Assembly: GCA_030015575.1 (NCBI GenBank)
Contig: JASDDO010000001.1
Location: 320,945,595-321,009,594, forward strand
Direction of reading: 5' to 3'
From: Agapanthus africanus
Lineage: Eukaryota > Streptophyta > Magnoliopsida > Asparagales > Amaryllidaceae
DNA: 64,000 bases
Shown here: in pieces, positions 10,461 through 22,259 of the stretch
How positions within the stretch are numbered: position 1 is the stretch's first letter
Layout of the letters: each line of letters opens with the position of its first letter
Position numbers and translations under genes: made by a program
The notes under the pieces: model-generated
Databases searched by the model: none
What the model was told of the DNA's origin: nothing
Seen by the model: the letters and a program-made list of their open reading frames with translations, nothing else

Positions 10461-12804
10461 TGTCACGACCCAAAATTGGCCCGTGAAGGCCCTAATACTA
10501 CGCAACGCCAAAAGACGTAACGCAGTAAAAGAAAGCCAAAACCCAGAAACCTACGGAAAAGATAATATAGTTTTTGAAACATTTGAAATCACAACCCAAA
10601 TTCTTTAAAAGTCTTACTTTCTTTCTTTAAAATTTTAGCAACACCCCCCCCCTTTTGTAAAATCTTACCAAGATGAATACAATACAAAAATATGAAGCTA
10701 TAGCGAAGAAATAAGACAATAGAGAGAAAGCTGTATATAAAAGACAACAAACCCACAAATAATATACAGTAACGTCCTCACCAAGTCTCTAAGTCAACAA
10801 CATAATAGTAGATGGAGAGTACAAGATACAACGAATGTACAATACAAAATACAGATGACCACCAAAACCCACCTAAGCAAAATAGTACTGTGAGCTGATG
10901 CGGTATCTGTAGCAAAAGATGATAGCTGGAAAGCTGGATAACCTGCCTCGACTACTCTGGGGAAAAACCTGAAACACCTGTGGCACAACGGGGGTGAGTT
11001 GCCAACTCGTGAATAGTAGATAACATATACAGGTAATCGCAGGAATGTACGTACAGCATGAATCTAAGATATGCGATTACAGTAATAACATGTCATGTAA
11101 AAGCTGAATAAAGGGAAGTACACTAGCAGGTACAATCAATATGTGAAGCAATAGTAACATGACAATAATATGCAATAACCATACAATAGGGATATGAGAA
11201 AGTAGATATGCAACTATCATAAGGGTACCCTAACAGGTACTACCAATATATGAATCTGTGCATAAAGTAGATAAGTGTGAGGTATAGGATGGAGTATGTC
11301 ATTTCCACGGAAACCTGACATCGTGGCAGGATCACAATCCATCAAGACACTCAATCCCAAATCCTTTAATCAGCCCCCAACTGGGCTCTCACATCGTATA
11401 AGTATCACATCATCTCAATGTACAATATCGAATAGCTTTCCTATATCTCGAATGTACAGATTAACAATCTCTTCCATATCCAATATCCAATGTCAATGAA
11501 TCACCTATATCCCAAGTCGAATCTCAAGTAAGTTTCTAACATCCTAAAGGTATATATATATTTGCAGAAATAAATATGATGGGGACAATACACATATATT
11601 AGCGTCCCATTCCACTAATATTGGTGTAAGGGTATATATAACAACGGCTAATCCCCTGTTATATATACAAAGGTATTAAAAGAAATATCATGAAAACAAT
11701 GTGCCAAGCATCGACACAGAAATCCTGATAGGTACGTATCATACGCTGTCCCGAAAGCACGAGTGCCTAGCTCTGACCCTCGCCTTTCGACGTATGCATA
11801 CGTGCATGACTCCCAACGGTGTCTCCATGACCCCCGCAGAGTCGTTAATACTGTCACTGGTAGGTACTAACCTGCCTCCAGGCTCAATCGGCAACATCCA
11901 TCGATCTTCTTGCCGAGGGGAACCATACCGGGCCCCACCATGTACCCTCATACGGCAACCACACCTCGTATGGAGCATATAATCAGAACCGATAAATCTC
12001 ATGGTGGCTGCGCAAATATCATATCAAGGAAACCGGGTTTTTCAGTGTATGCATAATTTCATGAACTCCCGCGGTTCCCAAATCCAGAAATCATCATGTG
12101 AAATCCAAATAACAATGCGCAAATCCAGGAATAAATATATGCGATATATCTGAAATGCAAGCATATAAATGAGAATATGTAGCTGGAACCAGATGTATGC
12201 GAAACCAATAAGGTACAACTAAGTAACATCGGTAAAGGTAAATATATGATTGCATCTGAATATGTGTGTAACATACAGGTGTAGCAATGTATAGGTATCT
12301 ACCTATAGGAACTGATGTCGTATACCCCCTGGGTATAAGAAGAATATGAGTAAGATATATCTGTAGATGTATCGTAAAGGGTAAGTGTACCTATCACTAT
12401 TGGTACGATACTCTATAGGTATATAGGTATGGTAATGTCATATGTGATAAGCAGTATGAATCAATGTCACAAGGTGCCTAACCAAGCAATATAATATCTA
12501 TAATGGTTTGTGTGTGACATGGCAATTATTGACGGTGTGTGTGTAGCATACAATCAGTGCTCGTGCAACATGAACCGTCAATAATGTGTGCAGTGCCCTA
12601 CGGCTACTAGTCGCAGTACAACTATATCTAAGTGAATACGTGAAGGCGCAATTCTAACAATGACGTAGAATATGCGACAAGTATTAGAATCCTAGCCCAG
12701 ACACATAACGCCATGCAGGCGATTCCCCTGTAGATGTTAAATCTACTCACCTACGCTCCATGCTAGGTGAATCCTACCATCTGCTTCTCCCTGTAGTAGT
12801 GTCC
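10461..12804 (-). repeat. G1 5' LTR, 3' part
   Basis: This is the inner 2344 bp of the G1 LTR, AT-rich with many short TATA and GTAT stretches and a run of C at about 10645. A segment near 12690-12790 and the hairpin at 12525-12585 are recognisably homologous to the G2 LTR. No coding sequence is seen. It ends at the A2 insertion. Confidence 0.88.
12525..12585 (-). promoter_or_regulatory. 12-bp inverted repeat in gypsy LTR
   Basis: Arms ATTATTGACGGT (12525-12536) and ACCGTCAATAAT (12574-12585) are perfect complements. The G2 LTR has the matching structure at 46080-46141, with a compensatory pair change. Confidence 0.75.
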
Positions 12805-15045
12805 TGTTGGGGATAGTGCCCTCAGAGTCAATTATTGGATCACAGGCACGTGATTGGAATGATTGAGGGAGGACCTGTCCCGATAGGACAATCTTACTCG
12901 AGATGATAGTATGCTATCTGGTTTACCTTTATCGTCGTGTACTGTTTTAGGTGACCTGACAGGTCACTATTACACGTTGATAGAGCCCCTAGGATTCTTG
13001 CTTGACCACCAGCAGTATGAGGGCGATCATATAAGTGGGAGCTGGGGGTCTATAAGCACATCCTTAAATGGTCCCTAGTCGTGAGAGTTTCGAGACGGGG
13101 CATCGATACTCCAGAGTAGACTAGTGTATACAGTCGAGACCCCGACGAGGGGCGGTGGCCGGTCTCACAAGCCATTGGTGTCAGTTGGATCACCTAAGAT
13201 GTATACAGGTGCTCATTGGGTTATGAGTACACCGGACAGGACTCGCCGGGAACATGCTAGTTGGTCATATACCAGACGTCAGATGGCAGTTCCCTGGTGA
13301 CATGTGTACAGGTTAGTTCATCAACCTGGGGATCGTCATTTGTCTCGTGTGAGTTCCCACTGTACTTTGATTACTACCCTACCACGGCTCAAAGGAGTCG
13401 TGCAAACAGATTTTAGTTGGGTACAGTACCGAGCCACATGGAGGCAGTGAGCGTATCTTCAGGGGTTCGTCTCTCCCGGTATTGGGGGTGAGGTCGCGCT
13501 GTGTCTAGGAGAGCCATTACACAAAGCCCTCAGCCGAGGCAGGAGATTTACTGGTAGGTATTCCAGTAGTATCTCAGGGTGTTCTGGGCTACACTCCGAC
13601 ACGACTTGTACCGCTTTTGGGGGTCTGAGTTTTACCAACCCCCTAGGCCCGCCATGCGATGCTCATAGACGAACGGACCGGACTGTACGGATATTGTCAC
13701 TGACAGGCTCAGTAGGGTTGTCGGGCTGAGTTCGCTCACAGACGTCCCTTTTAGTCAATACCTGGTAGCCCGTTACGTATTGGCTTATACCTCTGACGTG
13801 CTAGTGGTTAAATCCACAACCAAGGTGTTGACGAGTCTTTAGAGTCCCCCACATTCAGTTACTCAGCTTTCGGGCGAAAGGCTGTAGAGGCCGTATGGAG
13901 ATATGGAAATGTCCGATCAGATACGTGCGGTATTGCACGGATCAGGATCGGACAGTTAGTACTAGAGGCCGTATGGATATATGGTAGGGTTCGATCAGAT
14001 ACGTGCGGTATTGCACGGATCAGGATCGGACGGATATTACTAGCCGGCTTTGGTTTAAGCCGGATCCTAGTATAGTACAGTGTAGATTTTGTCTCATTGC
14101 ATTTGTTTTTCGGTCGGAATACAAATGCGGGTGTGTATACACAGTATCGGGGTTTTCCTGTAATTTATTACGGGACCAGTTTTCTGGAGTTGCCAGTTTG
14201 CTTTCCGTTTCGGCCGATTTCCTTTGTATCGTTTATTGGCCGAAGATTGGTGGAGGAGGGCTTATTTGCATTTGTGCAAATAAGTATTTGTGGAGGGGTT
14301 CTTTGCATATTCTTGTGTCATGATGGTTGCACCATTCTTTGCCCTTGACTTCTTGACTTCATGATGGTTCATCATGGCGTGACTTTTGTGATGGTGATGG
14401 TAGGTTGAGTGTTGGTTTTTTTTGTGATGATTTCTTCTCATCATCTTATTTTTCTCTCTCTCTTGGATTATGAGAGACCCTCTTTGCTTTTGTTACACTC
14501 TCTCCCTCATTTTCTCTCCTCTCTCATTCTCATGACCATGGCCGGCCAAGCATTGAGGGGGGGCTGTCCAAGTATTTCTAGTGGGGATTTTTGTTCCTTT
14601 CATGTTAGAAAAATCCCCAAGTTCACCTAGAAAAAGTTCATGTATCATTCCTCCACCAAAATGGCATCTCCATGAACCCCAAATGAGACTTGCTCACTAG
14701 ATATTCTACAGCAAATCTTGGACGCGTCGGCTAGCCAACTTCGCGCCCGAGTTGCCTCGGCATTGAGGTGGGAGCCCGTAAAAGAAGTAGGCGATGTGGT
14801 GCACTTCCGACGACGATGTGGAGACCGGAGCTTCCGCAGGAGATCGGGACGACGACGAGAAGACCGGAGGACTTGGATCAGTCGGTATATCTCTTTTCCC
14901 CATCTTGTAGTTAGCTAGGACTAGTTAATGGTTCGATCCGGGTATTAGTGCGCGGCGGTTTGCCAGTTCAAGAAAAATTAAAGTTTATCACCGCTTCCGC
15001 ATTTGGCCATCGGATTGACGGCCGGGGCGCCGCCGTGCACTTACA
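12805..15045 (+). repeat. A2 5' LTR
   Basis: 2241 bp, TGTTGG to CTTACA. It differs from the A1 LTRs mainly between about 14280 and 14450. The tandem 78-bp hairpin repeats and two hairpins seen in A1 are present. Confidence 0.94.
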
Positions 15046-15046
15046 G

Positions 15047-15058
15047 TGGTATCAGAGC
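15047..15058 (+). other. A2 primer-binding site, initiator-Met tRNA
   Basis: TGGTATCAGAGC one base after the LTR end, identical to the A1 and C1 sites. Confidence 0.92.
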
Positions 15059-15694
15059 CTCGCCATTAACTTAGTCTAGCTTTGTTTAATGTGTTTACAT
15101 TTCCGATCGACCAAGATTCCAAAATCCGCGTTTTTGTTCACATCAGTTTTCTGTTGAAATTTTTTGGAGTCGAAAAATTTTTCAGGTTGCAGATAAGTGA
15201 TGTACTAGAAGAAATAAGAGTTCTGTGAAAATTCGATGCACTAACTCCACTATAGGAGCGCGGAACCGCGGCCAAACCCCCCTTTGGGCCGCGGTTCCGC
15301 CGCACTATTTTGGGGTCGCTGCATTAAATTTCTGCAGTATCTTTTTGGGCTGATTTTAGGGGTTTTGGAATATTAATATTGGGCCCAGAATTTCTTGATG
15401 TGCTACAGTAGTACTTTGGGGCCCACTTGTTAAAATTTGATCGATCGGATATTTTAAACACATTATTTCACAGTATTTACATTATATCTGCGACCGTGAA
15501 TGTCACTTGATCGGTAAATCCGGTCTAACTGCTATAGCCCGGTTAGACGGATTTGCGAACGTGATTTTCACGTTGATGTTTTGTGTATTGCTGTGATGTT
15601 GCGGATCGGTCGTGGGGGATAGCCTGGATGCAATGCTAGTACAGTTCTGTTGTATTATGTACATTTGATATTGCGGGGCGAGCGTCCGACATGT
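15059..15694 (+). other. A2 leader, first part
   Basis: Homologous to A1 775-1408. It contains the 14-bp hairpin at 15260-15300 (arms GCGGAACCGCGGCC and its complement). It ends at the C1 target site CATGT (15690-15694). Confidence 0.88.
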
Positions 15695-17586
15695 TGTAAG
15701 TCGATGTAGTACACCCCAGTACTTGTGGGGAGGCGGAATTTTCAAAAACGATTAAGTTTAAAGAACGAACATCGACTAACCGCTTGAATCGAAGCTAAAC
15801 TATAAATAACCGTACACAAAGAGTTTCTTAACTATTGTGTTTAGGGATTATACCAAATGAAACTAGTCCTTCGTCTTTACGATCTCCTTGTTCTCCTCGG
15901 CCTTCTCTAGGTAGTAGACGATCCACCCGAGAGCAAAACTCCAAACTACACCTCTAACTTGAGGCAACTAATCTACTTTGATTGCTAATCAAAGAAGAAA
16001 GGATGATATAGAGTGAAGGTAATGGATGTTTAAGTCTAACTAAACCTTTGATCTCAACACATGAGGATTAAGGATTAGTCTCTTGAAGATGAGAGCTTGA
16101 GGTGAGAGAATGTGAGATGAGATAATGAGATGAGAGAGAGTATATCATAATATATTATGAAGCATTCTTATTTTAGAATAATGAATAAAAGAAATGAATA
16201 AGCATGCTTCATAAATGAAAAGAGGTGATTCATTAACATGAGTCATTAAGCATTTATGGTGCATTAATGACCATGATGAATCACCCTCATGACTCACTAA
16301 TCTTATCCAAAGCTTATGTCACCTTAACCTCCTTAGTCACATCTTCTAGAAGCTTCTCGTACAATTACGAGAACGCCCCTCCAATCCGCAAAAATACGGA
16401 AAAACTTTAGACTGTAAAAATCCAATAACCGGATACCAGTAACTGGCTTAAACCAAAGCCGACTGGTAAAAACTGTCCGAAAGTCGTACGTGCGTAAACG
16501 CACGTATGCGTCCGAACCCTTTGTCGCAAAACCATGCGACCTCTATATCGTTTCGCCTGGAGTAGGAAACTCTCTGTGTGGGACTCTAGAGACTCGACTA
16601 CTACGCTGGCAGTGGGTTTAACCACAGACCGCAAGCGGCACTAGCTGTACGTAACGGTCCCCAGGTAGTTGTCGATAAGAAGGCCGATGAGGAAACCCAT
16701 CCGAACTCCTACTGAGTCTGATGTGACAATCTCCATACAGTCCGGTCCGTTCGTCCAAGACTATCGCATATCGGGCCTAGGGGGCGGCAAGCGTCAGTCC
16801 CCTAATAGCGGTATAAGTCGTGTCGGAGTGAAGCCCATTACACCCTGAGAAACTACTGGAACCTACCAGTAAATCTCGCTTGCCCTGGCCAGGGACTTTG
16901 CGTAATGGCTCTCTGACACAGCACGATATCTACTCCCAATACCGGGAGGGACGAATCCTGTCTAACCGCCACTGCCTCCAAGTGCTCGGGACTGCACCCA
17001 ACTGCTACCTGTTTGCACGACTCCTTTGAGCCGTGGTAGGGTAGCAATCTAAGAACAGTGGGACACACTTGAGGCGAAGTAGCAGTGTCAAGTCTGCGGA
17101 CTACGCTGTACTCATGTCACCTGGGAACTGCTCACTGACGACTGGTATCAAACCAACCAACAGTTCCCTGTGAGTCCTGTCCGGTGTACCCGTAACCTAA
17201 CGAGCACCTGCATACTATCTCCAGTACGACGTACTGACGGCTGTGGGACAGACCATCTCCCCAACTGGGATGAGAAGCGTACACACTAGTCTACTCCGGA
17301 TATCGATGCTCTGTCTCGATAATCCAACGACCAGGGACCTGAATAAGGATGTGCTTGTAGACTACCCAGCCCCCACTAGTGTGACTGCCATCACAACGCT
17401 GGTAGACAAGCAAGATCCTAAGAGCTCTATCAATACGTACACTCACATATTAAGATAGAAAAACCAAGTAGCATACTACCATGTTTACCAAGACTGTTAT
17501 ATACATGTGAATATCCCAAGCTTCCATTAAGTAATATACAAACTAGTATGATACAGTAATGGCCTTCTAGGGCATAAACACTAACA
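15695..17586 (-). repeat. C1 3' LTR
   Basis: 1892 bp; on the minus strand it starts TGTTAGTG and ends CGACTTACA. It lies directly after the polypurine tract. Short frames on either strand are repeated exactly in the 5' LTR and have no protein features. Confidence 0.95.
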
Positions 17587-17597
17587 ATCTCCCACTT
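17587..17597 (-). other. C1 polypurine tract
   Basis: On the minus strand this reads AAGTGGGAGAT, the same as in A1 and A2, and abuts the 3' LTR. Confidence 0.9.
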
Positions 17598-17600
17598 GCA

Positions 17601-20198
17601 CTAGGGCCATGTACTGGCATATCGTAGACCAATGATCTCGAGTAGCCTCTCGAACTGAATCTGAGGAAGGGCCTTCGTGAATGGATCAGCAATGTTCTCT
17701 TCAGAAGCAACTCTCCGAACCTCGATCTCCTGACGATCAATGATCTCCCTGATCAGGTGATACCGCCTCAAGATGTGTCTGGACTTCTGATGGGACCTTG
17801 GTTCCTTCGCTAAAGCTATAGCTCCGTTGTTGTCGCAATACAGAGGTATTGGATCAACTATGGTAGGAACCACCTGAAGTTCTGTTAGGAACTTCTTCAT
17901 CCAGACTGCTTCTTTTGCGGCATCGCAAGCAGCTATATACTCCGCTTCCATCGTCGAGTCAGCAACGGTGTCCTGCTTGGAGCTCTTCCAGCACACCGCC
18001 CCTCCATTGAGGGTAAAGACATAACCCGACATGGACTTGGAATCGTCCTTATCACTCTGGAAGCCGGAATCAGCAAAGGCTTCCAACCTGAGGTCTTTTC
18101 CGCCGTAAACCAAGAATATCTCCTTAGTCCTCCTCAGGTACTTGAGAATGTTCTTTACTGCTATCCAGTGTTTCTCCCCTGGGTCTGACTGATACCGGCT
18201 TACCACGCTCAGTGCGTAAGCTACATCTGGTCTGGTACACAACATCGTATACATTATAGAGCCTACCGCAGAAGCGTAGGGTATAATAGACATGCGTTCC
18301 CTTTCCAAATCAGTCTTGGGAGACATCTCTTTGGAGAGGGTGATTCCGTGACAAGCCGGTAGATTACCGCGCTTAGAATCTTCCATACTGAATCTTTTCA
18401 GTACAGTGTCGATATACCTGGACTGCGAAAGTCCCAACATCCTCTTGGATCTATCACGATAGATCCGGATCCCCAGAATGTACGAGGCATCACCCAGGTC
18501 TTTCATGGAGAACCTGTGTGACAAGAATCCTTTGACAGATTGTAGCATAGGAACGTCATTTCCTATCAATAGAATGTCATCCACGTACAAGACGAGGAAT
18601 ACGACACTTCTGGCCACAACTTTACTATATATGCACGGTTCATCTGGATTTTTGATAAAGTCATACTCTTTGACTGTCTCATCAAAACAGATGTTCCAAC
18701 TCCGCGATGCCTGCTTTAGTCCATAAATAGACTTAAGCAGCTTGCATACTTTCCCGCTGCTCCCACTCTGATTGAAACCCTCTGGCTGATCCATATAGAC
18801 GCTCTCTTCTAAATTTCCATTCAGAAAAGCCGTCTTTACGTCCATCTGCCAGATTTCATAATCGTGGAAGGCAGCAATAGCAAGAAGGACCCGAATGGAT
18901 TTGAGCATAGCCACTGGAGAAAAAGTTTCGTCATAGTCCAAACCAGGTCTTTGACGAAAACCCTTTGCAACAAGTCTAGCCTTATAGGTTTCTACCTGTC
19001 CATCTACACCAATCTTTTTCTTGAAGATCCATTTGCATCCTATGGGTTTTACCCCATCTGGAGCAAAGTCCAAAGTCCATACTTTGTTGGTGTACATGGA
19101 CTCCATTTCGGTCCGCATTGCATCTAGCCATCGTACCGAGTCGCCGCTCTGGATGGCCTGCCGGAAGTCAGTAGGTTCATCATCATCTATGATGCAATCC
19201 TCTCTATCCCCATCTATGAGAAAACCGTAGTATCTCTCAGGCGGATGAGACGGCCTACTACTCCTGCGGAGGGGTGCGGGAATGTTCTGTTCTTCTTGAA
19301 CCTCTGGTTCTACCAAACTTTCAGTAACAGCTTGTGGTTCTGGAATTTCTTCCAGTTCTACTTCGCTCCCACTCTTCTGATTTTCTAAAAATTCAGTTTC
19401 TAAGAAGTGGGCATGACGAGAAACAAAAACCTTTTGTTCCTCTGCGTAATAGAAATAATATCCCTTGGAGTTCTTTGGATATCCCACAAGCTTACACAGT
19501 ACTGAGCGTGCCTCGAGCTTGTCCACATGCTGCTTTTTTACAAAAGCTGGACACCCCCATGTCCTAAAATGTTTTAGACAGGGTTTCTTCCCACTCCACA
19601 TCTGATATGGTGTGGTAGGCACAGTCTTGGTTGGAACCTGGTTCAAAAGATATGCCGCTGATTCTAGCGCATAACCCCAGAAAGATCGCGGTAACTCAGT
19701 ATTACTCATCATGGATCGTACCATATCCAATAGGGTTCGATTCCGTCTCTCCAATACACCGTTATGCTGTGGAGTGTATGGAGGAGTAAGCTGAGAGAGA
19801 ATTCCTTTCTCTTTTAGGTAACCTAGGAACTCGGCACTTAAGTATTCTCCACCTCGATCAGATCTTAGTGTCTTAATACTTTTGCCTGTTTGGTTTTCCG
19901 CTTCACTCTTATATTCCTTGAATTTCTCAAAGGCCTCGGATTTATGCTTCATTAAGAAAACATGTCCATACCTAGAGAAATCATCTGTAAAAGTAATGAA
20001 GTAGGAAAAACCACCTCTTGCATGTGTAGACATTGGACCGCATACATCGCTGTGTATGAGTCCTAAGAGCTCGCTCGCTCTTACTCCTTGTCCAGTAAAT
20101 GGAGTCTTTGTCATCTTTCCTTTGAGACAAGATTGACAAGTGTCATAAGATTGATATTCGAACGTGTCCAAATATCCTTCTCTATGCAACTTAGTCAA
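17601..20198 (-). CDS. C1 Copia pol: integrase, reverse transcriptase, RNase H
   Basis: An 865-codon open frame, the larger part of the polyprotein that copies element RNA to DNA and inserts it. Integrase has the CX2C half of its zinc site at residues 21-24 and the DD35E triad D51, D114 and E150. RT has QMDVKTAF (D453), YGLKQASRSW and YVDD at 538-541. RNase H has D710, E751 and D789, followed by SHQKSRHILRRYH and NIADPFTKALPQ. The first codon here is TTG and is only the nominal start: the same frame continues upstream for 27 codons, containing the integrase motif LWHCRLGH with its two zinc-binding histidines, up to the in-frame TAG at 20280-20282. Made alone, this product would lack half of the integrase zinc site. 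All core catalytic residues are present. Confidence 0.95.
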   Translation of the reverse strand: MTKLHREGYLDTFEYQSYDTCQSCLKGKMTKTPFTGQGVRASELLGLIHSDVCGPMSTHARGGFSYFITFTDDFSRYGHVFLMKHKSEAFEKFKEYKSEAENQTGKSIKTLRSDRGGEYLSAEFLGYLKEKGILSQLTPPYTPQHNGVLERRNRTLLDMVRSMMSNTELPRSFWGYALESAAYLLNQVPTKTVPTTPYQMWSGKKPCLKHFRTWGCPAFVKKQHVDKLEARSVLCKLVGYPKNSKGYYFYYAEEQKVFVSRHAHFLETEFLENQKSGSEVELEEIPEPQAVTESLVEPEVQEEQNIPAPLRRSSRPSHPPERYYGFLIDGDREDCIIDDDEPTDFRQAIQSGDSVRWLDAMRTEMESMYTNKVWTLDFAPDGVKPIGCKWIFKKKIGVDGQVETYKARLVAKGFRQRPGLDYDETFSPVAMLKSIRVLLAIAAFHDYEIWQMDVKTAFLNGNLEESVYMDQPEGFNQSGSSGKVCKLLKSIYGLKQASRSWNICFDETVKEYDFIKNPDEPCIYSKVVARSVVFLVLYVDDILLIGNDVPMLQSVKGFLSHRFSMKDLGDASYILGIRIYRDRSKRMLGLSQSRYIDTVLKRFSMEDSKRGNLPACHGITLSKEMSPKTDLERERMSIIPYASAVGSIMYTMLCTRPDVAYALSVVSRYQSDPGEKHWIAVKNILKYLRRTKEIFLVYGGKDLRLEAFADSGFQSDKDDSKSMSGYVFTLNGGAVCWKSSKQDTVADSTMEAEYIAACDAAKEAVWMKKFLTELQVVPTIVDPIPLYCDNNGAIALAKEPRSHQKSRHILRRYHLIREIIDRQEIEVRRVASEENIADPFTKALPQIQFERLLEIIGLRYASTWP

Positions 20199-20279
20199 CC
20201 TTCTCTCATTGATGTGACCCAGTCTACAATGCCATAAGAAAGCTTTATTTAAATCTGGAGACTTTCTTTTTAGTGTGTT

Positions 20280-21605
20280 CTAGACATTGAAAATTTGGAG
20301 TTGGTTTAACACATATATGCCGTTATTTAGAGTACCGGACCCAATCAAACCATGATTAAGGTGGATGTTAACAACATCTCTTACAAACGTGAAATCATAA
20401 CCTTTATTTGATAACAAGGAAACCGATATGATATTACACGTTAAACTTGGTACAAAATAACAGTTATGTAAAACCAAAATATGTCCACTCGTCAATCCTA
20501 GGTGATAATCCCCGACGGACGCAGCTCCCACGCTAGCTCCGTTAGCAACCCTGAGGATCATATCACCTTCCTTTAGCACTCTACGGTTTCTCAGTGCCTG
20601 CAATGAATTGCAAATATGAGATCCTGATCCGGTATCCAATACCCAGGAAGTAGAGTTGATCGACAGACAATTCTCAATTACAAACACACCTGAAGTCGAA
20701 GCCACAGCTTGCTTCGGTTCCTGGTTCTTGGCGTTCCACGCCTTGCAATCCTTCTTCCAGTGCCCTTTCCTGTGACAATGGAAGCACTCATCCAGGCCAA
20801 CTACCGGTGCTGCAAACTTTTTCTTTCCCTTCTTTCCCACCTTACTAACACCTCCTCTAGGTTTGGGTGCGGCCTTCTTCTTCCTTCCTTTGGCCCTAGC
20901 CTTGGACCCGGAAGAAGATGCACCGCCAACAAACATAGCGGGTGTTTCCCTTGCCTTCTGCAAGGTGCCCTCTGCACTCCTTAACATGTTCAGGAGTTCC
21001 GCAAGTTCAACTTCTTTTCCTTGAAGATTGAAGTTGAGGATAAACTGGGCGTAGGTGGGAGGAAGGGACTGGAGAATAAGGTCTGTATACAGCTCATTAT
21101 CCAAAGTCGTCCCAAGGTCTGCGAGCTCTTCAATATAGCTGATCATCTGTAGGACATGTTCACCTACCGATGACCCGACAGCCAACCTCGCTCGAAACAA
21201 GTTCTTAGAGGTCTCGTATCTTGCTATACGAGATTGCTCTCCATAAAGTTCCTTTGTATGGAGAAATATGCCATCCAGGGACATATCCTCGTGCCTCCTC
21301 TGATGTTCATTGTCCATAGAGGCAAGCACGACGCACTTGGCTCTCGCGCAATCTAAATCCCAGGTTTTGCGGATTTCCTTATCCGCATTGCTGGATTTGG
21401 GATCAGGGACAGCAGGTGCCGTAGCGGTGAGGACGTACCCCAGTTTGTCATAGGTCAAAGCCATTTTGACATTCCGCAGCCAATCTTTATAGTTTGGCCC
21501 CGTCAGTATATTTTTTTCTAAAAGTAACTTAAGTCCAGTCATTTTCAGGGTCGCTGCAATTAGGAGAGAGAGAGAAGAAAACTCATTAGCATGATGCTCT
21601 TGCAA
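20280..21605 (-). CDS. C1 Copia gag and protease
   Basis: A 441-codon frame. The likely true start is Met22 (21540-21542), just after a splice-acceptor-like tract, which begins MTGLKLLLEKN, the usual start of Copia gag. Residues 25-220 form the capsid-like gag (UBN2-type) domain. Residues 235-265 are very basic (Lys/Arg/Gly). The zinc knuckle CFHCHRKGHWKKDC spans 274-287 (C274, C277, H282, C287). The aspartic protease motif LDTGSGSH has its catalytic aspartate at 324. The frame ends at a TAG (20280-20282) after protease, and the downstream pol frame is in phase with it. In Copia elements gag to RNase H is normally one frame, so this stop is most simply a recent nonsense change. Confidence 0.94.
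   Translation of the reverse strand: MQEHHANEFSSLSLLIAATLKMTGLKLLLEKNILTGPNYKDWLRNVKMALTYDKLGYVLTATAPAVPDPKSSNADKEIRKTWDLDCARAKCVVLASMDNEHQRRHEDMSLDGIFLHTKELYGEQSRIARYETSKNLFRARLAVGSSVGEHVLQMISYIEELADLGTTLDNELYTDLILQSLPPTYAQFILNFNLQGKEVELAELLNMLRSAEGTLQKARETPAMFVGGASSSGSKARAKGRKKKAAPKPRGGVSKVGKKGKKKFAAPVVGLDECFHCHRKGHWKKDCKAWNAKNQEPKQAVASTSGVFVIENCLSINSTSWVLDTGSGSHICNSLQALRNRRVLKEGDMILRVANGASVGAASVGDYHLGLTSGHILVLHNCYFVPSLTCNIISVSLLSNKGYDFTFVRDVVNIHLNHGLIGSGTLNNGIYVLNQLQIFNV
21554..21580 (-). promoter_or_regulatory. Splice-acceptor-like tract before C1 gag
   Basis: Minus strand: CTCTCTCTCCTAATTGCAG, then CGACCC and ATG 12 bases on. Equivalent tracts precede the former gag start in A1 (to 3064), A2 (to 27120) and C2 (55069-55090, minus). 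Confidence 0.6.
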
Positions 21606-22045
21606 GTTTAGAGTGGTTTTTAGTTTATCTAAACTGGATGGCTCCCACTGTTTCTCGAATCCTTCCTCAAACCATAAAAGAAGAATTAGCCAGGACTATT
21701 CTCACCGTACAATACTTGCTTAATCGTTCAGCCAGGCCAGTGTCGATACTTCGAGGGAGGTTTTCCAACGCTTTCGCGAAGTTCCTTAATTAAATAACCT
21801 CTTTTCTCTGGGGGCGTAACCCCGCTGACATCTTTCTGGACACCTACTAGGTTTATAGCATTGATCGTTAAGTGACGAATATCCTGATAAGTAGCATATA
21901 CTCACAGTAGGATCGGAATCCAAATATCATCGTATGATAATGTTGAAGGAATCCTACCAACATTCATCAAACTCCAAATGGTATGCATCTCTTTGCAAAT
22001 TTCAGTTTCTTTAGAAATTCCCGATATATGTTTTTGCCCCATGTT

Positions 22046-22259
22046 CTTATGATCTTGACTAAGGGCCAACAAATCATAAGTCACATGTCAAGTTCTGCCC
22101 ATCATTATCCTGTTGATTTGAACCCATCCGTATATACTCTTGACTAAGGGCCAACAAAGCAATACGACTGTCCCAAACCAACTCATCTATCTATGTAACA
22201 AATGAATACCCCAGCAGCTACCAATCACTATGTCTTGACTAAGGGCCAAACAAACATAG
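22046..22259 (-). promoter_or_regulatory. Three-stem-loop leader array (C1 copy)
   Basis: On the RNA strand the order is CTATGT/ACATAG (22259-22228), CGTAT/ATACG (22166-22129) and CTTATGAT/ATCATAAG (22080-22046). Each holds a TTTG(T)TTGGCCCTTAGTCAAG-like inner sequence with TTGGC/GTCAA pairing. Confidence 0.78.

Noticed and set aside
22046..22259. Short regularly repeated segments resembling a CRISPR array
   Set aside because: Three hairpins with changing arms in a plant retrotransposon leader; no constant repeat-spacer pattern and no cas genes.
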